Below, piece after piece: positions 57,215-64,000 of a DNA stretch of 64,000 nucleotides. The stretch is from contig NZ_KB899993.1 in NCBI RefSeq assembly GCF_000378505.1, forward strand, positions 62,001 through 126,000, given 5' to 3'. Source of the stretch: Modicisalibacter luteus DSM 23508. GTDB taxonomy: Bacteria; Pseudomonadota; Gammaproteobacteria; Pseudomonadales; Halomonadaceae. How positions within the stretch are numbered: position 1 is the stretch's first letter; each line of letters begins with the position of its first letter. Position numbers and translations under genes: made by a program. Under the pieces are notes generated by a model. The model saw only the letters and a list, made by a program, of their open reading frames with translations. It was not told where the DNA came from and did not search any database.

Positions 57215-57817
57215 TCAGAAGCGAATGCCGGCAGAGGCAGAGAAACTATCGATCTTGTAGTCACTATCGAAGTCGTAACGTTCGTACTCGGCACGAACGA
57301 AAGCCGGAGAAAAGTTCAGCTGGGCTCCAACACCATAAACGGGATCGGTGCCATCCTGGTCTTCCAGATCAAAGTCGGCACTGCCCAGGTTGCCATCGAC
57401 GTCGGTTTCCCATTTGGCAACTCCGATCTTGGCAAAGGCGGTAAACCATGAGGTGATCGGCAACTGACCAACGATACTTACACCGTAGGCATCCGACTCC
57501 AGATCGGTGTTTGCTTCATTATTGCCTTCCAGGCGTGTCCGGCCCAGATCGGCATAAAACAGCTCAGTGGCGAAGTAAGGATTGTATTCGTAACCGACAA
57601 ACCCCTTGAACGAGTTGTCGTCGTCATCGATATCGAAGTCTTCTGAGCCGGTATCGATAAAATCGTCGACTTCGTCACTGTCATTCTTCAATGAACTGAA
57701 TCCGGTACCAACGCCTAGATAGAGCCCTTGGCCGTTCGGTGCCGCCATGACAGGAGAGGCTGCGGTACACATGATGGCAGAGGCCAGTGATGCAGTGACT
57801 AACGTTTTGAATTTCAC
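57215..57817 (-). CDS. OmpA-like outer-membrane beta-barrel protein, paralogue
   Basis: 200-residue exported barrel. Signal peptide MKFKTLVTASLASAIMCTAA ends near VMA-AP; then LYLGVGTGFSSL, an acidic Asp-rich loop (DDFIDTGSEDFDIDDDDN), SFKGFVGYEYNPYFATELFY, WFTAFAKIGVAKWETD and terminal SASAGIRF. It aligns through its length with the gene at 56362, so the two arose by tandem duplication. The acidic loop could suit a saline habitat, but that is inference. Confidence 0.82.
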   Translation of the reverse strand: MKFKTLVTASLASAIMCTAASPVMAAPNGQGLYLGVGTGFSSLKNDSDEVDDFIDTGSEDFDIDDDDNSFKGFVGYEYNPYFATELFYADLGRTRLEGNNEANTDLESDAYGVSIVGQLPITSWFTAFAKIGVAKWETDVDGNLGSADFDLEDQDGTDPVYGVGAQLNFSPAFVRAEYERYDFDSDYKIDSFSASAGIRF

Positions 57818-57980
57818 GGTTCTCCTGATGACGCCAGATATTGCTAACCGGCAATGTATGAAACGGCGTCCTGCCGTGTTTCACGCCATGTAACGACCGT
57901 TTGATCAAGACGTCAGAAATTTAAGTCGAACACTGTTTGGCAGCAAGTTTTCCTGCGTTATAACAGGTAGCTTTTTGTAT

Positions 57981-58011
57981 AAAAAAACGCCCCGTCATGG
58001 ACGGGGCGTTT
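57981..58011 (-). terminator. Intrinsic terminator after acnB
   Basis: On the minus strand aaacgccccgtc / gacggggcgttt, a perfect 12-bp stem with a 3-base loop, runs into a T-tract. It lies 62 bases after the acnB stop. Confidence 0.9.
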
Positions 58012-58072
58012 CGGTCTTCGATTCTAGGACGGCTAGCGTCCCAGCGATGTTGCGAGCATCGGAACCAAAGAA

Positions 58073-60691
58073 TCAAGCTTCCTGTGCGACAGGAATCGCA
58101 TTCGAGGCCATTTTCTGATATTCCTCGATTTCATGGAAGTTCATGTACCGGTAAATTTCACCGGCCATGGCATTGAACTCGCCCATGTAACCCATGTACT
58201 CCTCCACCGTCGGTAGGCGACCAACTACTGCGGCCACCGCAGCCAGTTCTGCCGATGCCAGGTAGACGTTAGCACCATCGCCCAGACGGTTGGGGAAGTT
58301 ACGGGTCGAAGTCGAAACCACGGTGGATTTGGGTGCGACACGTGCCTGGTTACCCATGCACAGTGAGCAGCCCGGCATTTCCATCCGTGCCCCGGCACGA
58401 CCATAAATGCCGTAGTAGCCTTCTTCAGTCAACTGATGCTGGTCCATCTTGGTCGGCGGCGCCAGCCATAGGCGTGTCTTCAAACTGCCGGCCGGCTGCT
58501 TTTCCAAGAGCTTGCCCGCGGCACGGAAGTGGCCAATGTTGGTCATGCATGAGCCGATGAAGACTTCATCGATGGTTTCGCCGGCCACATCGGAAAGCAG
58601 GCGCGCATCGTCGGGATCGTTGGGCGCGCACAGCACGGGCTCGGTAATCTCGCTGAGATCGATCTCGATGACCTCGGCATACTCGGCGTCCTTGTCGGCA
58701 CGCATCAGGCTCGGATTGGCCAACCATTCTTCCATTGCCAGGATGCGGCGCTCTAGGGTACGCACGTCGCCGTAACCATTGGCGATCATCCACTTGAGCA
58801 GCGTGATGTTCGACTTGAGATATTCGGACACGCGCTCGTCGGACAGCGTGATGGTGCAGCCTGCGGCGCTACGCTCGGCAGAGGCGTCGGACAGTTCGAA
58901 AGCCTGCTCGACGGTGAGGTCTTCGAGACCTTCGATCTCAAGAATGCGGCCTGAGAAGGCATTCTTCTTGCCGGATTTTTCGACCGTCAACAAGCCCTGC
59001 TTGATGCCATATAGCGGAATGGCGTGGACCAGGTCACGCAGGGTGATGCCGGGCTGGCGCTCGCCCTTGAAGCGAACCAGGACCGACTCGGGCATGTCCA
59101 GCGGCATGACGCCGGTGGCAGCGGCAAAGGCCACCAGACCAGAGCCCGCCGGGAAAGAGATACCCATCGGGAAGCGGGTATGGGAATCGCCACCGGTGCC
59201 TACGGTATCGGGCAGCAGCATGCGGTTCAGCCATGAGTGGATGATACCGTCGCCCGGACGCAGCGACACGCCGCCACGGTTCATGATGAAGTCGGGCAGG
59301 GTGTGGTGGGTTTCCACGTCGACCGGTTTGGGATAGGCGCTGGTATGACAGAACGACTGCATGACCAGGTCAGCCTGGAAGCCCAGGCAGGCGAGGTCCT
59401 TGAGCTCGTCGCGGGTCATCGGGCCAGTAGTATCCTGGGATCCCACAGTGGTCATCTTCGGCTCGCAGTACATGCCGGGGCGCACGCCTTCCATGCCGCA
59501 AGCCTTGCCCACCATCTTCTGAGCGAGGGTGAAGCCTTTGCCGCTATCGGCCGGCTGCTCCGGAGTCTTGAATACGTCGGACGGGCCCATGCCGAGCTCA
59601 TTGCGGGCCTTGTCGGTAAGACCGCGTCCAATGATCAAAGGAATACGACCGCCGGCACGCACTTCGTCGAGGATGACGCGAGTCTTGAGTTCGAAGGTAG
59701 TCAGTACCTCGTCGGTACCGTGCTTGCAAACCTTGCCTTCGTACGGGTAGACATCGATGACATCGCCCATATTCATCTGGGAGACATCCATCTCGACGGG
59801 CAGGGCGCCTGCATCTTCCATGGTGTTGAAGAAGATCGGAGCGATCTTACCGCCGAAGCAGAAACCGCCAGCGCGCTTGTTGGGCACGAACGGAATGTCA
59901 TCGCCGAAGAACCACAGTACGGAGTTGGTGGCCGACTTGCGTGAGGAGCCGGTGCCGACCACGTCACCGACGTAGGCGACCGGGTAACCCTTGGACTTCA
60001 CTTCGTCGATCTGGGCCAGCGGCCCCTTGCTGCCGGGAACTTCGGGCTGGATGCCTTCGCGCTCGTTCTTGAGCATGGCGTTGGCGTGCAGGGGGATGTC
60101 CGGGCGCGACCAGGCATCCGGAGCCGGCGACAGGTCGTCGGTGTTGGTCTCGCCGGGGACCTTGAACACGCTCAGGGTGATCTTGTCGTCCAGCTTGGGC
60201 TTGGCCAGGAACCATTCGGCGTCGGCCCAGGATTGCAGAACGTCCTTGGCAATGGCATTGCCGGCCTTGGCACGATCGGCGACGTCGTGGAAGGCATCGA
60301 ACATCAGCAGGGTGTGCTTGAGCTGTTCGCCGGCTTCCTTGGCTAGGCTTTCGTCATCGAGCAACTCGACCAGCGTGGCGATGTTGTAGCCACCCTGCAT
60401 GGTACCCAACAGCTTGACCGCATGGACTTTGTCGATCAGCGGCGATTCGGCGTCGCCCTTGGCGATGGCAGTGAGAAAGCCGGCCTTGACGTAGGCGGCT
60501 TCGTCGACACCGGGCGGTACGCGATCGGTGATCAATTCGAGGAGAAACTGTTCCTCACCCGCCGGCGGGTTCTTGAGGAGGTCGACCAGCGCAGCGGTCT
60601 GCTCGGCGTTCAGCGGCTTCGGCGGCACGCCCTCGGCAGCGCGCTCCTCGACATGTTGGCGGTAGGCTTCAAGCACGTTGGGGATCCTCAT
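58073..60691 (-). CDS. acnB: Aconitate hydratase B
   Basis: TCA-cycle [4Fe-4S] aconitase interconverting citrate and isocitrate; it also converts 2-methylcitrate-derived aconitate in some bacteria. 872 residues: N-terminal HEAT-like domain ([20 protein letters not shown]), swivel domain, and catalytic core with the cluster cysteines in [14 protein letters not shown] and [14 protein letters not shown], plus [18 protein letters not shown]. coli AcnB is bifunctional as an mRNA-binding regulator when its cluster is lost. A perfect palindrome lies 38 bases upstream of the ATG. Confidence 0.97.
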   Translation of the reverse strand: MRIPNVLEAYRQHVEERAAEGVPPKPLNAEQTAALVDLLKNPPAGEEQFLLELITDRVPPGVDEAAYVKAGFLTAIAKGDAESPLIDKVHAVKLLGTMQGGYNIATLVELLDDESLAKEAGEQLKHTLLMFDAFHDVADRAKAGNAIAKDVLQSWADAEWFLAKPKLDDKITLSVFKVPGETNTDDLSPAPDAWSRPDIPLHANAMLKNEREGIQPEVPGSKGPLAQIDEVKSKGYPVAYVGDVVGTGSSRKSATNSVLWFFGDDIPFVPNKRAGGFCFGGKIAPIFFNTMEDAGALPVEMDVSQMNMGDVIDVYPYEGKVCKHGTDEVLTTFELKTRVILDEVRAGGRIPLIIGRGLTDKARNELGMGPSDVFKTPEQPADSGKGFTLAQKMVGKACGMEGVRPGMYCEPKMTTVGSQDTTGPMTRDELKDLACLGFQADLVMQSFCHTSAYPKPVDVETHHTLPDFIMNRGGVSLRPGDGIIHSWLNRMLLPDTVGTGGDSHTRFPMGISFPAGSGLVAFAAATGVMPLDMPESVLVRFKGERQPGITLRDLVHAIPLYGIKQGLLTVEKSGKKNAFSGRILEIEGLEDLTVEQAFELSDASAERSAAGCTITLSDERVSEYLKSNITLLKWMIANGYGDVRTLERRILAMEEWLANPSLMRADKDAEYAEVIEIDLSEITEPVLCAPNDPDDARLLSDVAGETIDEVFIGSCMTNIGHFRAAGKLLEKQPAGSLKTRLWLAPPTKMDQHQLTEEGYYGIYGRAGARMEMPGCSLCMGNQARVAPKSTVVSTSTRNFPNRLGDGANVYLASAELAAVAAVVGRLPTVEEYMGYMGEFNAMAGEIYRYMNFHEIEEYQKMASNAIPVAQEA

Positions 60692-60728
60692 CTATTTTTC
60701 GGATTCCATGAGCGATCGGAGGGGGATA

Positions 60729-60746
60729 CATCGACACATGTCGATG
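60729..60746. promoter_or_regulatory. Palindrome upstream of acnB
   Basis: catcgaca-ca-tgtcgatg, a perfect 8-bp inverted repeat with a 2-bp centre. Just beyond it are two copies of TGACAGGC (60760-60767 and 60780-60787) exactly 20 bp apart. Possible operator elements; the factor is unknown. Confidence 0.4.
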
Positions 60747-60949
60747 AAAGACGACCCGGTGACAGGCGACCCCGACCGCTGACAGGCCGCCGCGATTCTA
60801 CGCGAGAATGTCGACAATGTTAAGCGAAGCCCGGCCGTGTGGCGTTCCACTTTGGTCGGCGCTGTGTAATACAACAACACAAACCTCTGTTTCTCTATCG
60901 CTGACACGAAACTGTCGCGTTACCATGATGCGCTTGAAGAGGATCTGCC

Positions 60950-61399
60950 ATGACGCAACGTATTGCTTCTCCCTGCGTCGGGTTGTGCTCCACCACGGTG
61001 GGTGACACCGCCTGTCGAGGGTGCCAGCGCAGCGATACTGAGATACGCGACTGGTTTGTTTACGACGATCAAGAACGGCAGCGGCGTATGGACGAACTGG
61101 ACAGGCTGCGGGTGGCGGTTGCGGAGGAATATCTGCAAGTCACTGATGCCGAGACGCTTGAGGCACAACTCGTCCGCTATCGCATTCGCTTCCGCGAGGG
61201 GCAGCCGCCGCTGTCGCGTGCGGTCGAGCTTTTGCGTGTCGGACGAACCCGAATCGTCGATCTGACCCGTTACGGCCTGCAGCCCTACGGTAAAGGTCTG
61301 CAGCTTTCTGCCGATGAATTGTATGAGTCGATTAGCCTGGCATTGCTTGAGCATGCTCAGAAGCGCAGTCAGGTGCATCGACTTGATCAACCAACATGA
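60950..61399 (+). CDS. DUF1289 domain protein
   Basis: 149 residues. The N-terminal 50 carry the DUF1289 Cys pattern: SPC9-VGLC13, C22-RGC25 then TEIRDW, probably a small metal-binding unit. The rest (about 60-149) is helical and unassigned. Similar proteins are widespread in proteobacteria and of unknown function. Its last four bases overlap the miaE start (ATGA), so the two are co-translated; a link to tRNA modification is possible but unproven. Confidence 0.85.
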   Translation: MTQRIASPCVGLCSTTVGDTACRGCQRSDTEIRDWFVYDDQERQRRMDELDRLRVAVAEEYLQVTDAETLEAQLVRYRIRFREGQPPLSRAVELLRVGRTRIVDLTRYGLQPYGKGLQLSADELYESISLALLEHAQKRSQVHRLDQPT

Positions 61400-62034
61400 T
61401 GACGACCATGCCCGATACCGTAGAGGCGTTGCTGCCTGCCGAACTGCTCGACTTTCTTCCCTGTGCCACGCCAGAGGCATGGTGTGATGCTGCGCTTGAG
61501 AATCAGGAACTGTTGCTGATTGATCATGCGCAGTGCGAGAAAAAGGCGGCATCGACCGCCATGAGTTTGATGTATCGCTATGTCGATAGGCCATTATTGT
61601 TGACAAAGATGTCCCAACTAGCCCGGGAGGAGCTCCTGCATTTCGAGCAGGTGGTCAAGCTGATGGAGACGCGAGGTGTGGTCTATCGCCATCTCAGCGC
61701 GGCACGCTATGCCGAGGGGCTACGCAGCCATGTGCGCCGAGACGATCCCGGCCGACTCATTGATATCTTGATTGTCGGGGCTTTCATCGAGGCGCGCAGT
61801 TGCGAACGCTTCGCCCGGCTGATTCCACGTCTCGATGACGAGCTTGCCAAGTTCTATCGCTCTCTGGTTAAGTCGGAAGGACGTCATTATGAAGACTATT
61901 TGATGTTGGCCCGACACTATGCCACGGCACCCATAGACACGCGTATTGCCTTCTTCGCTGACCGCGAGCGAGAGCTGATCGAGGCTCCGGATACGGCCTT
62001 CCGTTTCCATAGTGGCTTGCCTGCCGCGGCCTGA
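61396..62034 (+). CDS. miaE: tRNA-(ms[2]io[6]A)-hydroxylase
   Basis: Non-haem di-iron monooxygenase that hydroxylates the isopentenyl group of ms2i6A at tRNA position 37. 212 residues. Iron ligands are visible: Glu in LIDHAQCEKKAASTA, the first ExxH in AREELLHFEQV, Glu in AFIEARSCERF and the second ExxH in KSEGRHYEDYL. The frame starts with ATGATG overlapping the DUF1289 stop. MiaE occurs only in some gammaproteobacteria and relatives. Confidence 0.93.
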   Translation: MMTTMPDTVEALLPAELLDFLPCATPEAWCDAALENQELLLIDHAQCEKKAASTAMSLMYRYVDRPLLLTKMSQLAREELLHFEQVVKLMETRGVVYRHLSAARYAEGLRSHVRRDDPGRLIDILIVGAFIEARSCERFARLIPRLDDELAKFYRSLVKSEGRHYEDYLMLARHYATAPIDTRIAFFADRERELIEAPDTAFRFHSGLPAAA

Positions 62035-62081
62035 GGCAACCTGGGGCTGGGCGGTGACGCCTTGCAGTCGTAGACAGAACA

Positions 62082-64000
62082 ATGCAGGAACTGACAACAA
62101 TGATGCGGACCGATTCCGTAAATACACAGTTAACGCTGTTCGGTCATTTTTCTTTGAGCCTGGGTGGCGATACGTTGACCCAGTTCAGTTACGACAAGGT
62201 CAAGGCACTGCTTGTCCACCTGTTGCTGCAGGGCCAGCCGGTCAACCGTGCCACGCTTGCCGAACTTCTATGGCCAGACCAGGGGCTTTCTTCAGGACGT
62301 ACCAATCTTCGCCATGCGTTGCATTGTTTACGTCAGAGCCTGGGTGACGACGCCGAGCGCGTGTTGGTGGTGTCCCGTCAAACGATCGCGTTCCAATTGC
62401 CGGAGCAATGGCAGTTCGATCTGCATCAGGTCGATTCGTTGTTGGCCGAGACGCCCGATGTGGAACGTCTTGAGCAATTACTTTCCCTGTATAGAGGCGA
62501 TCTGGCGGAAGAACTCCAGCTCTCCCAGTGTGCTGAGTATCAGCGCTGGTTGGTACGAATTCGCGGCGAATGGCGCCAGCGCGTCATCGCTTATGCTGAA
62601 CAGGTCGTCAATTCGTCGTCGGACGTTCCGGATGCATTGTTGCGTACGCTGGTCAGCCGTTTCTCAGGCTACGCCCCCTTTCATGAACGCTTGATCCGAC
62701 AACTGCTAGATCAGGGCCAATCTGCCGCTGCCCATGAAGAATACAATGCCTACCTGCAGTTGCTGGCCTTGGCAGGACAGCAACCCGACCCGGGTATTCT
62801 GCAACTGGCGCGTTATTGGTCCGACGCCCCGGCGGAACCGCAGCCAGCAACGCCACAGGGGGCCTATTCCCGTGCGCTTAGCATGGACAGTCAGCCACTG
62901 CATGACGAGGAAATCGATCATCGGCAGCTTTCCGTGATGGCGATTCGTCTGAGCTTGCACGGCGAATGGGAGGAACGTAGCGAGGTCAGGGCCTGCCTGG
63001 CACTGCAGATCGAACTGCTGCGCTGGCTGGAGCAACAATGCCATCATCTTGGGGGGTTCTGGCTGCCCGGAGCGACAGGTGGCCTGGGGCTGGCTTGCTT
63101 TGGAACTCACGGCCCGGCGCATCAATTGGCTGAACTGGTCGCGCTATATGAGCATTGCCGGCGTGCCCTGCCGGATGAGACAGCGCGCCTTTGGAGCGGC
63201 GATAAGCCAACACCACAGTTTTCGCTGACAGCGGGCCTTCACAGCGGACGTGTCGTTTATCTACCTGAACGTCAGTTGGTCGATCCCTTGGGCCAGGTAA
63301 CGCAGCGCTCGTTGGAGTTGATGAGTGCGGCAGGGGGCAGTGAGCTGGTCATTTCGCAGGAGGCCAGCCAGCACATGCCGCCAGCGCTCGATCTGCAGCC
63401 CCGTCTGGCATCGCGTTTGGTAGCCAGTGACGGCAAGATACGTTTGCGTGCACTTGTGCTCGGTACCGGTGAGGGCGGGCGTAGTACGCTGCCACCGGCA
63501 TTGGTCGGGCGTGAGAATGCACTACGCAAAATGCGGGATGCCCTGGCCCGAGCCGGCATTGGCTTGCGGCAGAGCGTGCTGGTGCAGGGCGCGTCGGGTA
63601 TGGGCAAGTCGGCGTTGATGGTGGGGTTCAGACAACTGGAACAGAGCCAGGACGCCGCGCTGTGTTGGATCTCGACCACCCGTATGTCTATGCAGGAGCC
63701 TTATGGCGTAGCGCGATCGCTGTTGCGCTGGCATTGGCAGGACGAGCTGAGCCGCAACGCCTTGCATGCCTTGCTGGAAATGCAGGGTGAGACGGCGCTG
63801 ATAGCCGATGTAAGCCGTTGCCGCTTGCTTCATCAGGCGCTGGGGCTCGAGGCTCCGGAAGAACACATGGCCGTTACCCAGAACGGCGAGGCGGTGGAGC
63901 TTGTCGTCCGCGTGCTGCATGGCTTGATCGAGCGCATCACGAAGGATAAGCCATTAGTGCTCATGGTCGACGACTTACAGTGGATCGATGAGCCCTCGTT
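62082..64000 (+). CDS. SARP-like regulator: BTAD + degenerate cyclase + STAND ATPase, 3' end outside window
   Basis: The frame is open from ATG 62082 to the window edge (639 residues visible). Alternative starts are 62100/62103. Residues about 17-110 form an OmpR/SARP-type winged helix (LTLFGHFSLSLGGDTLTQF; LAELLWPDQGLSSGRTNLRH). A helical BTAD domain follows (to about 240). Residues about 270-440 resemble a class III nucleotidyl cyclase fold (LTAGLHSGRVVYLPERQLVD; LGQVTQRSLELMSAAGGSEL) lacking the first metal-binding Asp. From about 475 comes an AAA-16 ATPase with P-loop GASGMGKS (503-510) and Walker B VLMVDDLQWID. Probably a large ATP-dependent transcription activator; ligand and targets unknown. 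Confidence 0.82.
   Translation, partial: MQELTTMMRTDSVNTQLTLFGHFSLSLGGDTLTQFSYDKVKALLVHLLLQGQPVNRATLAELLWPDQGLSSGRTNLRHALHCLRQSLGDDAERVLVVSRQTIAFQLPEQWQFDLHQVDSLLAETPDVERLEQLLSLYRGDLAEELQLSQCAEYQRWLVRIRGEWRQRVIAYAEQVVNSSSDVPDALLRTLVSRFSGYAPFHERLIRQLLDQGQSAAAHEEYNAYLQLLALAGQQPDPGILQLARYWSDAPAEPQPATPQGAYSRALSMDSQPLHDEEIDHRQLSVMAIRLSLHGEWEERSEVRACLALQIELLRWLEQQCHHLGGFWLPGATGGLGLACFGTHGPAHQLAELVALYEHCRRALPDETARLWSGDKPTPQFSLTAGLHSGRVVYLPERQLVDPLGQVTQRSLELMSAAGGSELVISQEASQHMPPALDLQPRLASRLVASDGKIRLRALVLGTGEGGRSTLPPALVGRENALRKMRDALARAGIGLRQSVLVQGASGMGKSALMVGFRQLEQSQDAALCWISTTRMSMQEPYGVARSLLRWHWQDELSRNALHALLEMQGETALIADVSRCRLLHQALGLEAPEEHMAVTQNGEAVELVVRVLHGLIERITKDKPLVLMVDDLQWIDEPS

Overview
The window looks like a chromosomal segment of a gammaproteobacterium in or near the Halomonadaceae. 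This is inferred from gene content: Hda, PpsR/PpsA, AcnB, RraA, MiaE and a Pseudomonas-like lexA-psrA-nagZ-hpt-mtnP order. I see no insertion sequence, prophage, integrase or CRISPR array. Almost all of the window is ordinary core or catabolic DNA.

Layout. 1-2056: end of a PerM-type permease gene, hda and a YjbQ-family gene. 2182-5204 (minus): homogentisate pathway hmgA-fahA-maiA. 5415-10644: gamma-carbonic anhydrase, Rieske protein, hydrolase, lipoprotein, fumC and an EEP-family membrane protein. 10906-11116: two tRNA-Val(GAC) genes and a terminator. 11118-14528 (minus): metN-metI-metQ with a free-methionine-sulfoxide reductase gene downstream. Upstream of metN lie a promoter, a SAM-II-like riboswitch and an intrinsic terminator. 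14697-19305: ribE, then nucleobase uptake and salvage (purine permease, apt, gpt, ung, upp). 19657-25695: glycerol-type ABC transporter glpSTPQUV, lying between upp and uraA. 27368-33009: PuuR-like regulator gene, then molybdenum cofactor genes mobA, mobB, moeA, a moaC-moaD fusion, moaE and moaA. 33191-35265: small H-NS-like protein and an RNase J-like enzyme. 35419-41578: purU, dinB-lexA with two SOS boxes, psrA with its own operator, nagZ, hpt, MTIP. 41630-48080: valine/branched-chain acyl-CoA catabolism, with a LiuR-type regulator and its palindrome between the divergent arms. 48157-53661: DJ-1 family protein, MATE exporter, ppsR and ppsA. 53785-60691 (minus): GDPD, rraA, two paralogous outer-membrane barrels, acnB. 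60950-64000: DUF1289 protein, miaE and the first 639 residues of a large SARP-like/STAND ATPase regulator that runs off the window.

How the genes work together. The hmg genes take homogentisate (from tyrosine/phenylalanine) to fumarate and acetoacetate. The valine genes take isobutyryl-CoA to methylmalonate semialdehyde. FumC and AcnB serve the TCA cycle and PpsA/PpsR control entry to gluconeogenesis. The met locus couples methionine import to repair of oxidised free methionine, probably switched by S-adenosylmethionine through the leader RNA.

The observations most worth a second look are the SAM-II-like switch with a readable antiterminator, the MoaC-MoaD fusion, the BTAD / degenerate cyclase / ATPase regulator, the asymmetric GlpS/GlpT ATPase pair, and a perfect 16-bp hairpin that buries the ribosome binding site of the MATE gene. 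I found no wholly unknown multi-gene system.
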